Under the pieces are notes generated by a model, which worked only from the letters and a program-made list of their open reading frames with translations, had not been told where the DNA came from and made no database searches. Positions 7,789-14,715 of a DNA stretch of 15,378 bases are shown piece after piece. How positions within the stretch are numbered: the first letter of the stretch is position 1; each line of letters opens with the position of its first letter. The position numbers were made by a program, and so were the translations under genes. Source of the stretch: DATJSJ01 sp035504175 (lineage in GTDB: Bacteria; Pseudomonadota; Alphaproteobacteria; Acetobacterales; Acetobacteraceae). The stretch lies in NCBI GenBank assembly GCA_035504175.1, contig DATJSJ010000280.1, forward strand, positions 1 to 15,378. The letters run 5' to 3'.

Positions 7789-8892
7789 ATGCGTCTCGGG
7801 CTTTTCATGATGCCGCTGCACGACCCCGGTCGCGATTACCTCGCGGTGCTGAAGGAAGACCGGGAGGCGATCCTGCTCGCCGATCAGCTCGGCTACGACG
7901 AGGCCTGGGTCGGCGAGCACTACTCCTGCAAGACGGAGCCGATCCCCGATCCGCTGCAGTTCATGGCGAGTCTCGTCCCGGTGACGAAGCGGATCGCCTT
8001 CGGGACCGGCGTGATCAACCTGCCGCAGCACCACCCGGCGCAGGTCGCGGGCAACGTCGCGCTGTTCGATCACCTGGCCGAAGGCCGCTACATCATGGGC
8101 GTCGGACCCGGCGGTCTCGGCTCCGACTTCGAGCTGTTCGGGACCTTCGAGAAGAACCGCAGCGAGATGATGGTTGAGGCGATCGACATCATCCACGAGA
8201 TCTGGCGGTCGGATCTGCCCTATCGCATCCACGGCAAACACTGGGACGTCGTGGTGGACAAGCAGGCGCAGCCACATCTCGGCATCGGGCCGATGCTGAA
8301 GCCCTACCAGAAGCCGTTTCCGCCGCTCGCCGTCTCGGCGATGAGCCCGGCGTCGTCCACCGCGCGGCTGGCGGGCGAGCGCGGCTGGGGCCTCGTCTCC
8401 GCCAATTTCACCCCCGCCAACCAGGTGTTGAGCCACTGGCATGCCTATGCGGCGGGCGCGGCACAGGCGGGGCGCCGGCCCGACCGCGCCCTATGGCGGG
8501 TGGCGCGCAGCATCCTCTGCACTGACACCGACGCGCAGGCGACGGAGTACCTGGCCGACGAGACATGCAGCCCGGGCTGGTACTACCGATACCTGCGCGA
8601 CAATCTCGCCACCTACAAAATGACCAAGATATTCAAGCCCGATGACACGATGCCGGATGCCGCGCTGACGGTGCCGAAGATGCTCGAGATGATGCTGATC
8701 GCCGGCAGCCCGAAGCGCGTGCTCGACCAGTTGGTGGCGCTGGTGGACGAGATCGGCTGGTTCGGCACGTTGCTCGTCACGCATAAGGACTGGGACAAGC
8801 CGGATCTGCATCGCCGCTCGATGCGGCTCATCGCGGAGCAGGTGATGCCGCGCCTCGGCCAGCACATGGCAACGAAGCAGGCGGCCGACTGA
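7789..8892 (+). CDS. LLM class flavin-dependent monooxygenase (bacterial-luciferase-like)
   Basis: This 367-residue protein belongs to the luciferase-like monooxygenase family, cytosolic TIM barrels that use reduced FMN from a separate reductase and O2 to oxidise a small organic substrate. It begins directly with the first barrel strand, MRLGLFMMPLHDP. Landmarks are EAWVGEHYS (38-46), RIAFGTGVINLPQHHP (68-83), LAEGRYIMGVGPGG (96-109), the MMVEAIDIIHEIW helix (127-139), and the C-terminal AGSPKRVLDQL (305-315) that usually contacts the flavin phosphate region. Overall it resembles the limonene-monooxygenase/alkanal-monooxygenase alpha type; the substrate is unassigned. No flavin reductase is in the window. 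It follows the sugar-type importer on the same strand after 170 bp and converges on the DppF-like gene 68 bp downstream. Co-transcription with the importer is possible but unproven. Confidence 0.9.
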   Translation: MRLGLFMMPLHDPGRDYLAVLKEDREAILLADQLGYDEAWVGEHYSCKTEPIPDPLQFMASLVPVTKRIAFGTGVINLPQHHPAQVAGNVALFDHLAEGRYIMGVGPGGLGSDFELFGTFEKNRSEMMVEAIDIIHEIWRSDLPYRIHGKHWDVVVDKQAQPHLGIGPMLKPYQKPFPPLAVSAMSPASSTARLAGERGWGLVSANFTPANQVLSHWHAYAAGAAQAGRRPDRALWRVARSILCTDTDAQATEYLADETCSPGWYYRYLRDNLATYKMTKIFKPDDTMPDAALTVPKMLEMMLIAGSPKRVLDQLVALVDEIGWFGTLLVTHKDWDKPDLHRRSMRLIAEQVMPRLGQHMATKQAAD

Positions 8893-8940
8893 TCCCTGAC
8901 GTCCAGCCGCGTATCCGGGATGCGAGCCGGTCGAATGCCG

Positions 8941-8953
8941 TGCCGCGGCGGCA
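8941..8953. terminator. Weak GC-rich hairpin between convergent genes
   Basis: TGCCGCGGCGGCA is a perfect odd palindrome (5-bp arms, CGG loop) in the 68-bp gap between the convergent monooxygenase and DppF-like genes. The position suits a bidirectional terminator, but there is no T-run on either side and the stem is short, so this is only a candidate. Confidence 0.25.
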
Positions 8954-8960
8954 GATCGCG

Positions 8961-9935
8961 TCAGTCCTCGGCAAAGTGGCAGGCTGCGGCGTGACCCGCG
9001 GCAAGCTCTCGCAGCAGCGGGCTCTCCGACGCGCAGCGCGGCATCCGACGGGGACAACGATCGTGGAACGCGCAGCCCGAAGGCGTTGCGATCCCGCTCG
9101 GTGCCTCACCCTCGGCCAGGCCGAGATCGCCCACGCGCATCCGGCGCGGATCGGCGATCGGGATCGCGCGGAGGAGGGCTTGCGTATAGGGATGCCGCGG
9201 CGTTCGGCAGATCCGCTCGGCCGGCCCGATCTCGACGATGCGGCCGAGATACATCACCGCGATCCGGTCCGACATGCGCCGGACGACGCCAAGGTCATGC
9301 GAAATGAAGATGTAGGACAGGCCTCGTTGCTCCTGCAGATCGAGGATCAGGCGAAGGATCTGGGCACGGATCGAGACATCGAGCGCGGAGACGGCCTCGT
9401 CGAAGACGATGATGTCCGGTTCCAGCACCAGCGCGCGGGCGATGGCGATGCGCTGGCATTGGCCGCCCGAGAACTCGTGCGGATAGCTGTCGGCATCGTC
9501 CGCGCGGAGTCCGACGGCCTCAAGCAATTGCAGCGCCGATTGCCGGTGCCGTGCTGCATCGCCAATCCCTTGTAGCCGCAAGGGCTCGGCGATGTTCATC
9601 CCGACCGTCATCCGCGGGTTGAGCGATGACAGCGCATCCTGGAACACGACCTGGATCCGTTGCCGCAATCGCCGCTGCTGCCGGCGCGAGGCATGGGTGA
9701 ACGGCTGGCCATCGATCGTGACGATGCCGACGTCGGGCGTGATCAGGTTCAGGACCAGCCGCGCCAGGGTCGACTTGCCACAGCCGCTTTCGCCGACCAG
9801 GCCGACCGTCTCGCCGCGGTCCAGCGTGAAGCTCACGCCGGTCACCGCATGCACGGAGCGGCGACGGAACGGCCACCGGCCGGAGGCGGCAAACCGCTTG
9901 GCCAGGCCGCCGGCGCGGAGCAGCGGCTCAGTCAC
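8961..9935 (-). CDS. Dipeptide/oligopeptide-type ABC transporter ATP-binding protein (DppF/OppF-like)
   Basis: This is the second ATPase of the five-gene importer, 324 residues from a GTG at 9935. It contains Walker A GESGCGKST (48-56), Q-loop Gln99, signature FSGGQCQR (155-162), Walker B IIVFDEAVSALD (175-186) and switch His213, followed by the C-terminal oligopeptide-transporter domain with RHPYTQALL (247-255) and cysteines at 288, 294, 301 and 319. That Cys pattern matches the iron-sulfur site reported in related Dpp ATPases. Two family positions vary: Cys replaces the usual Arg in SGGQRQ, and Ala replaces Pro in DEPVSALD. The frame is open further upstream to an ATG at 10031, but that would overlap the DppD-like gene by over 100 bp with a non-homologous leader. 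The GTG gives a compact 8-bp overlap and the family N-terminus (TEPLLRAGGLAKRF). Confidence 0.92.
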   Translation of the reverse strand: MTEPLLRAGGLAKRFAASGRWPFRRRSVHAVTGVSFTLDRGETVGLVGESGCGKSTLARLVLNLITPDVGIVTIDGQPFTHASRRQQRRLRQRIQVVFQDALSSLNPRMTVGMNIAEPLRLQGIGDAARHRQSALQLLEAVGLRADDADSYPHEFSGGQCQRIAIARALVLEPDIIVFDEAVSALDVSIRAQILRLILDLQEQRGLSYIFISHDLGVVRRMSDRIAVMYLGRIVEIGPAERICRTPRHPYTQALLRAIPIADPRRMRVGDLGLAEGEAPSGIATPSGCAFHDRCPRRMPRCASESPLLRELAAGHAAACHFAED

Positions 9936-10962
9936 GCGCTGAAAGCTCGTCGACCCGCCGGCACGCGACGGAGTGTGTCGCCGAGCGGCGCAGCAGATGC
10001 GCGCTCCAGCTCGAGCAGGCGTCCGTGGCATCGGGGCAGCGCGGTGCGAAGCGGCAGCCCGGAGGCGGGGCGCGAAGGTCGGGCGGCGCGCCCATGATGG
10101 GGGTCAGTGGCGCGGTCCGGCTGCCCTCGATTCCCATCATGCAGGACAGCAACGCCCGCGTGTAGGGGTGCCGTGGCGCGTGGAACACCGTGTCGACGTC
10201 GGCGCATTCCACCACCCTGCCAGCGTACATGACTACGACATCATCCGCCATCGCCGCGACCACGCCCAGATCGTGCGTGATCAGCAGCAGGCTCGCCGAC
10301 ATCTCCTGCTGCAGATCGTGCAGCAGGCGCAGGATCTTCGCCTGTACCGTCACGTCCAGAGCCGTGGTCGGCTCATCGGCAATGATGATCTCCGGGCGGC
10401 AGGCAATGGCGGCGGCGATCAGCACCCGCTGTCGCATGCCGCCGCTGAAATGGTGCGGGCGGTCCGCCGCACGGCGCGCCGCATCTGCCACGCCAACATG
10501 CGTCAGCAACTCGACCGCTCGCTCGTTCGCCTCAGCGCGCGATACCGCCTCGTGCGCCAGGATGGTTTCCGCGATCTGGCTGCCGATCGACAAGGCGGGA
10601 TTGAGGGAGCTGAGCGGATCCTGGAAGATGATGCCGATGCGGGCACCGCGGATCGCCTGCAGCGCCGCCTCGGAGAGAAGCGTCAGGTCCCGCCCTTCAT
10701 ACAGCACCTCCCCGCCGATGACGCGGCCCGGCGGCTCGATCAGTCCGAGCAGCGACAGGGCGACCGTTGATTTGCCCGAACCGGATTCCCCGACGATCGC
10801 CGTCGTCCGGCCGCGCCGGAGGGCGAAGCTCACGCCATCGACCGCAACCAGGCCGCCATCGGCCGAGCCGAACCGTGTGCGCAGCGCGCGCGCCTCGAGT
10901 ACCACATCGCCGGTCACGGGATCGCTGGTTACGGCATCGGTGGTCATCGCATCGTTCGTCAT
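9928..10962 (-). CDS. Dipeptide/oligopeptide-type ABC transporter ATP-binding protein (DppD/OppD-like)
   Basis: This is the first ATPase of the importer, 344 residues. Walker A is GESGSGKST (58-66), Q-loop Gln114, signature FSGGMRQR (172-179), Walker B IIIADEPTTALD (192-203) and switch His230. The C-terminal domain has RHPYTRALL (264-272) and the four cysteines C303, C309, C316 and C334 that bind an iron-sulfur cluster in characterised relatives. The ATG at 10962 overlaps the stop of the DppC-like permease as ATGA, a 4-bp overlap typical of coupled translation. Residues 1-20 are four tandem five-residue repeats (MTNDA, MTTDA, VTSDP, VTGDV) ahead of the conserved start VLEARALRTRFG. This extra leader is unusual, and starts at 10947 (ATG) or 10917 (GTG) within the repeats are possible alternatives. 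Function is cytoplasmic ATP hydrolysis with the DppF-like partner; the cargo is unknown. Confidence 0.92.
   Translation of the reverse strand: MTNDAMTTDAVTSDPVTGDVVLEARALRTRFGSADGGLVAVDGVSFALRRGRTTAIVGESGSGKSTVALSLLGLIEPPGRVIGGEVLYEGRDLTLLSEAALQAIRGARIGIIFQDPLSSLNPALSIGSQIAETILAHEAVSRAEANERAVELLTHVGVADAARRAADRPHHFSGGMRQRVLIAAAIACRPEIIIADEPTTALDVTVQAKILRLLHDLQQEMSASLLLITHDLGVVAAMADDVVVMYAGRVVECADVDTVFHAPRHPYTRALLSCMMGIEGSRTAPLTPIMGAPPDLRAPPPGCRFAPRCPDATDACSSWSAHLLRRSATHSVACRRVDELSARD
10903..10962 (-). repeat. Four tandem 15-nt repeats at the start of the DppD-like gene
   Basis: Read on the - strand, the first 60 bases of the gene are four imperfect 15-mers: atgacgaacgatgcg, atgaccaccgatgcc, gtaaccagcgatccc, gtgaccggcgatgtg. 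Each encodes [M/V]-T-x-D-x. Three of the four begin with a codon able to start translation (ATG, ATG, GTG). The pattern is that of slippage duplication of the initiation region. Confidence 0.85.
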
Positions 10963-11852
10963 GCGGCGCGTGACCGCCGGCCGGTGCGCGGGTCGAGGGC
11001 ATCCCGCAATCCGTCACCCAGGAAGTTGAACGCCAGTGAGACGGCGAGGATCGCGATGCCGGGAATGAGCGTGACATGAGGGGCGATGTTGAGGACGATG
11101 CGGCCGTCGGCCACCATCGCACCCCAATCCGCGGTCGGCGGTTGAACGCCGAGCCCGAGAAAGCTCAACCCGGATCCGACGACGATCATCAGCCCCATCA
11201 GGGTCGTCGCGTAGACCAGCACCGGGCTGAGCACGTTCGGAAATACATAGCGCCGCGCGATCTCCAGCGGGGACCCGCCCGCAGCGCGCGCCGCCTCGAT
11301 ATACGGCATCGCCGCCACCTCCATCGCCGCGGTGCGGGCCAGCCGTCCGATATACGGAATCAGCACGATCGTGATCGAGATGATCTCGGTGTTGATCCCC
11401 GGCGTCATGGCGCCGGCGAGCGCGATCGCGAACAGCACGATGGGAAAGGCGAACAGCACGTCCAGTGTCCGCATGATGATACCGTCGAGGAGTCCCCGCG
11501 CCAGGCCGGCAGCCATCCCGAGCGCGAGACCAATGGCACTGGCGCACAGCGTCGGCACCACGCCCACGGCCAATGAAACGCGGCCGCCCCAGAGCAGCCG
11601 TGCCAGCTCGTCGCGTCCCTGCTGATCCGTGCCGAGCAGATAGCCGCTCGTGAGGGGTGAGGCGTAGCGCAGCGAATCGTCGGCGGCGTAGGGCCCGACG
11701 CTGGTGATCAACGGGGCGGCGATGCAAGCGACGACCACCACCAGCAGCAGGGCCGCGGACAGGACCGCGGCGCGATCGCGCGCGAAGGCCGCAAGACGCC
11801 AGTGGCGCGGCCTTCCCCTTGACGCCACCGCGGTCGAGGTGAGCGCATCCAT
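10959..11852 (-). CDS. Dipeptide/oligopeptide-type ABC transporter permease (DppC/OppC-like)
   Basis: This 297-residue inner-membrane protein is the second permease subunit. Features are an N-terminal cytoplasmic stretch, a first membrane segment at about 29-50, the family motif GTDQQGRDELARLLWGGRVSL (split around residues 74-94), several further segments to about residue 279, the coupling-helix (EAA) region around YIEAARAAGG (184-193), FLGLGVQPPTADWG (231-244) and the C-terminal NFLGDGLRDALDP (276-288). Length is normal. The ATG at 11852 is preceded by a strong AGGAGGGG Shine-Dalgarno that overlaps the end of the DppB-like gene; only 3 bp separate the two genes. The end overlaps the DppD-like start as ATGA. 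Confidence 0.93.
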   Translation of the reverse strand: MDALTSTAVASRGRPRHWRLAAFARDRAAVLSAALLLVVVVACIAAPLITSVGPYAADDSLRYASPLTSGYLLGTDQQGRDELARLLWGGRVSLAVGVVPTLCASAIGLALGMAAGLARGLLDGIIMRTLDVLFAFPIVLFAIALAGAMTPGINTEIISITIVLIPYIGRLARTAAMEVAAMPYIEAARAAGGSPLEIARRYVFPNVLSPVLVYATTLMGLMIVVGSGLSFLGLGVQPPTADWGAMVADGRIVLNIAPHVTLIPGIAILAVSLAFNFLGDGLRDALDPRTGRRSRAA

Positions 11853-11855
11853 GGC

Positions 11856-12806
11856 TCACCCCTCCTGCAAGCGTGGGTCGAGCAGCACGTTGATCAGGTC
11901 GACCACGATATTCGCCAGCACGAAGCAGAGTCCGATCAGCAGCGTCGTCGCCTGCACGACCGGCAGGTCGCGTGCGGTGATCGACGTGTAGAGAAGCGAG
12001 CCCAGTCCGGGCCAGTCGAACACCACCTCGGTCAGCAGAGCGCCGCCGACGAGGTAGCCGAGCTGCAGGCCGGTGATCGTGATCACCGGCGGCAGCGCGT
12101 TGCGAAGTACATGCCGGCGCAGCAGCCGGCGGCGGGGAAGGCCTTTCGCTCGCGCCACACGCACATGCGGCCGGGACAGCGCGTCGCGCACCGACGCGCG
12201 GACCATGCGGGTGATGATCGCGGCGGGGCCCAGCGCCGTCGTGATCGCCGGCAGGATCAGGTGCCGGAGCAGATCCCCCAGGCCGCCATTGCCGGCGATG
12301 TCGTACATCCCCGACACCGGCAGCCAGTGCAGACGCAGCGCGAACAGCAGGACCAGCAGCAGGCCGAGCCAGTATGGCGGCGTGCTGCCAAGCAGCAGGG
12401 TCACCGCCATGGCGCCGCGATCGAACACGGTCTGCGACCGGAGCGCGGCAAAGATCCCGACCGGATAGCCGATCAGGATCGCCAGCAGCAGACTTGAGAA
12501 GGTCAGCACGAGGGTGTTGAGGAATCGCGGCAGCACCAGATCCATCACCGGTTCCTGCGTCGCGATCGATACGCCGAAGTCGCCCCGGACGGCGTGCGTC
12601 AGCCAGACGCCGTACTGGACCGGCAGCGGGCGATCGAGGCCGAGCGCGTGGCGCAGCGCCTCCTTCGCGGCGACGGTCGCCTGCGGCCCGAGCAACGCGG
12701 TGGCGACGTCGCCGGGTGCCAACTGCATCAGCAGGAACACCACCACCGAGACGCCGAACATCACGGGAATGACGGAGCCGAGGCGGCTGATGAGGAATCG
12801 CGACAC
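11856..12806 (-). CDS. Dipeptide/oligopeptide-type ABC transporter permease (DppB/OppB-like)
   Basis: This 316-residue inner-membrane protein is the first permease subunit. It has the standard first membrane segment at about 11-30, LAPGDVATALLG (29-40), the periplasmic GLDRPLPVQYGVWL (56-69), RGDFGVSI (74-81), membrane segments near 98-120, 133-157, 183-200, 238-260 and 285-309, the coupling loop ARAKGLPRRRLLRRHVLRNA (219-238), FDWPGLGSLL (263-272) and RDLPVVQ (279-285). The start is a GTG at 12806; no ATG or GTG lies between it and the in-frame stop at 12842, so this choice is forced. A GGGAAG about 12 nt upstream may be the ribosome binding site and lies in the 3' arm of a possible hairpin. 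It follows the binding-protein gene by 33 bp and precedes the DppC-like gene by 3 bp. Confidence 0.92.
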   Translation of the reverse strand: MSRFLISRLGSVIPVMFGVSVVVFLLMQLAPGDVATALLGPQATVAAKEALRHALGLDRPLPVQYGVWLTHAVRGDFGVSIATQEPVMDLVLPRFLNTLVLTFSSLLLAILIGYPVGIFAALRSQTVFDRGAMAVTLLLGSTPPYWLGLLLVLLFALRLHWLPVSGMYDIAGNGGLGDLLRHLILPAITTALGPAAIITRMVRASVRDALSRPHVRVARAKGLPRRRLLRRHVLRNALPPVITITGLQLGYLVGGALLTEVVFDWPGLGSLLYTSITARDLPVVQATTLLIGLCFVLANIVVDLINVLLDPRLQEG

Positions 12807-12816
12807 GCCGGTGGGG

Positions 12817-12840
12817 GGCTTCCCGCGCTGAAGGAACGCC
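12817..12840 (-). promoter_or_regulatory. Hairpin on the binding-protein stop codon, before the DppB-like gene
   Basis: On the - strand GGCGTTCC (12840-12833) can pair with GGAAGCC (12823-12817) around a 9-nt loop, giving seven pairs with one bulged G. It begins at the last base of the binding-protein stop and ends 10 bases before the GTG of the permease. Intercistronic structures at this position are known in other ABC operons to protect the binding-protein message; here the role is inferred. Confidence 0.4.
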
Positions 12841-14429
12841 TAGCCGATCCAGACGGTCGAGAGGTCGAACCAGTCCTCCGGCGGATTGACGAAGCCCTTC
12901 ACGGTCTTTGCCAGAAGCACCGGCTGCATGTCGTCGACATAGGGAACATAGGCCGCATCATCCATGATGAGGCGGTTGGCCTTCTGGTACAACGCCTTCA
13001 TCTTCACCGCGTCCGGCTCCTTGAGCGCCGCATCCAGCAGCTCGTCGACCTGCTTGTTGCAGTACCACCCGGAGTTCTCGCCGTTCGGCGACCAGCTGCT
13101 GCAGCTGACGACGATGTTGATCCAGGCGGGCGTGGACATGCCCCACCCGATCTCGTTCATGCCCACGTCCGCCGACATCCCCTTGGCCCAGAGGCCCATA
13201 TAGGTGACCCATTCGTATTTGCGCATCTCGGCGTCGACGCCGATCGCCTTGAGGTTGCGCTGGATCCAGGTCTCGACGACCTCGCCGGTGCCGTATTGCG
13301 GCAGCTGGTAGACCATCTTGAAGCCGTTCGGGTAGCCCGCCTCCGCCAGCAGCTTCTTCGCCGCGTCGGGGTCGTATTTGTAGCTCCTGAAAGCCGGGTC
13401 GTACGCGTCGGTTCCCGGGGACAGCATGCCGTACTCGGCGCGGCCGGTGCCGCGATAGATGTCGCGCGCGATGCCCTCCCGGTCGATCGCCATGTTGATC
13501 GCCCGGCGCACGCGCACGTCCTGCATCGGCTTGAATTTCATGTTCAGGTACAGGAAGTTTATGTAAGGCACGTTTTTGTTGGTCGACAGCACGAAGCCCT
13601 GCTTCACGAGACGGGGGATCTCGTCCCAGGGTGGCGTGGTGATCATCTGGATCTCGCCATCCTGCAGCGCGTTGACGCGCGTCGCCGGATCCTGCAGCGG
13701 CCGGAAGATCACGCGGTCAAGCTTGGCCTTCCGGCCCCAGTAATCGGGATTGCGCTCGATGACGGTCTTGACGCCGTGGTCCCGCTGGATGAACCGGAAC
13801 GGGCCGGTGCCGATCGGATGCAGTGCGATGCCGGCGTTGCCGTACTGCTTCACGGCCGCCGGGCTGATCATGAGCGGCTGGCCGTAGCTTTGCAGTCCCT
13901 GCCGCAGCCATTGGTAGTTCGGTGATGTCAGCGTCACCCGTACCGTCATCGGATCGATCACGTCGAAGGCTCTGATCCACCTGGTGTAGGCGATGCAGAA
14001 CGACTTTGCCTTCTGGTAGAAATTCGGCGACGACTCGTCCCAGAACCGCTCGAAGTTGAACTTGACGGCGGCGGCATCGAACGGGGTGCCGTCGTGAAAT
14101 TTCACGCCCGGGCGCAGTTTGAACGTGTAGACCGTGCCGTCGGGCGAAATGGTCCAGGATGTCGCCAGCCCCGGCACGAGCGGCGGCGTCGGCACGTCGG
14201 CCTTGGTCAGGTCCTCCTTCACCAGGCCCTCGAAGATCTGGTAGGTGATCTGATAGGTGTCCCAGCCGCCGGTCGCATGCGGATCGAGGATGTCGGTTTC
14301 GGCCGGCATGCCCCAGATCAGGGTGCCGCCGCTGTCCGCGGCGCGCGCGGCGCCAGGGATCGCGCCTGCGGCCGCCGCCATCCCGGCGGTCAGAAGAAGG
14401 TTGCGCCGTGTCGGCTCATGGGTCGTCAC
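12840..14429 (-). CDS. ABC transporter substrate-binding protein, SBP_bac_5 family (DppA/OppA-like), Tat-exported
   Basis: This 529-residue periplasmic receptor heads the five-gene importer. The N-terminus has a twin-arginine signal: TRRNLLL (7-13), an Ala-rich core and an ARA cleavage site near residue 30. The mature protein has the family-5 pattern: TLIWGMPAETDILDP (36-50), then a LRPGVKFHDGTPFDAAAVKF stretch about 110 residues in, and the conserved region near DVRVRRAINMAIDRE. Relatives bind di- or oligopeptides, nickel, opines, glutathione, oligosaccharides and other solutes, so the ligand is open. The start is a GTG at 14429 with GGAAGGAG about six bases upstream. The frame is open to an ATG at 14597, but that would put 56 non-family residues in front of the signal peptide. 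It is divergent from the MetX-like gene and is followed by the DppB-like permease after 33 bp. Confidence 0.93.
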   Translation of the reverse strand: MTTHEPTRRNLLLTAGMAAAAGAIPGAARAADSGGTLIWGMPAETDILDPHATGGWDTYQITYQIFEGLVKEDLTKADVPTPPLVPGLATSWTISPDGTVYTFKLRPGVKFHDGTPFDAAAVKFNFERFWDESSPNFYQKAKSFCIAYTRWIRAFDVIDPMTVRVTLTSPNYQWLRQGLQSYGQPLMISPAAVKQYGNAGIALHPIGTGPFRFIQRDHGVKTVIERNPDYWGRKAKLDRVIFRPLQDPATRVNALQDGEIQMITTPPWDEIPRLVKQGFVLSTNKNVPYINFLYLNMKFKPMQDVRVRRAINMAIDREGIARDIYRGTGRAEYGMLSPGTDAYDPAFRSYKYDPDAAKKLLAEAGYPNGFKMVYQLPQYGTGEVVETWIQRNLKAIGVDAEMRKYEWVTYMGLWAKGMSADVGMNEIGWGMSTPAWINIVVSCSSWSPNGENSGWYCNKQVDELLDAALKEPDAVKMKALYQKANRLIMDDAAYVPYVDDMQPVLLAKTVKGFVNPPEDWFDLSTVWIG

Positions 14430-14715
14430 TGTGGTCTCCTTCCGCGCCCCGCCTCGTGGCTGACACCCACAGCGTCGTCGCCCGGCGTCACCGCCCGGCT
14501 TGCAGGAATCATGCCTGATCGAGGCGCCAGCTTGCTCGCGCCAGGGCGTCCCTGCAATACGCGACGATCCCCGATGGCCGTCGCCGGACGTCGCCATCCG
14601 CCAGGAGCCGTTTCCGCGGCGCGATCCTAAGCGGCAGACTTGGAACGGCGCGGGTTGCGAGTCACACTCGCAGTTTGGCGACGGTCGCGACAGCGTCGGC
14701 GGAAAGGATCGGGCG
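14430..14715. promoter_or_regulatory. Divergent control region between the peptide-type operon and the MetX-like gene
   Basis: These 286 bp must hold promoters for both directions, yet I find no convincing -35/-10 pair. A weak + strand pair is TTGGAA (14640-14645) with CACACT (14663-14668), 17 bp apart, whose -10 would lie in the 17-bp palindrome. Other structure: TTGCAGG (14500-14506) is complementary to CCTGCAA (14551-14557), and GCGCCAG occurs twice, at 14524-14530 and 14538-14544, fourteen bases apart, which could be a tandem protein-binding site. Confidence 0.5.
14656..14672. promoter_or_regulatory. Perfect 17-bp operator-like palindrome
   Basis: TGCGAGTCACACTCGCA has perfect 7-bp arms around a CAC centre. 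It lies 43 bp before the ATG at 14716 and about 230 bp before the divergent binding-protein GTG. Size and position suit the operator of a dimeric repressor such as a TetR, GntR or MarR protein; no regulator gene is visible in the window. Confidence 0.5.

Noticed and set aside
9936..10031. N-terminal extension of the DppF-like ATPase to an ATG at 10031
   Set aside because: It would overlap the DppD-like gene by over 100 bp with a non-homologous Arg-rich leader. The GTG at 9935 gives the expected family start.
12594..13925. 443-codon + strand frame opposite the peptide-type binding protein
   Set aside because: Shadow of the SBP_bac_5 and DppB-like genes; Arg/His/Asp/Val-rich translation without motifs.
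14500..14557. TTGCAGG/CCTGCAA pair as a riboswitch or attenuator in the divergent region
   Set aside because: Seven-base arms with a 44-nt loop are within chance in this composition, and no conserved riboswitch core, including the short SAM-II type sometimes found before metX, could be traced.
14430..14597. N-terminal extension of the binding protein to an ATG at 14597
   Set aside because: The 56 extra residues precede a complete Tat signal peptide, and GGAAGGAG sits correctly before the GTG at 14429.
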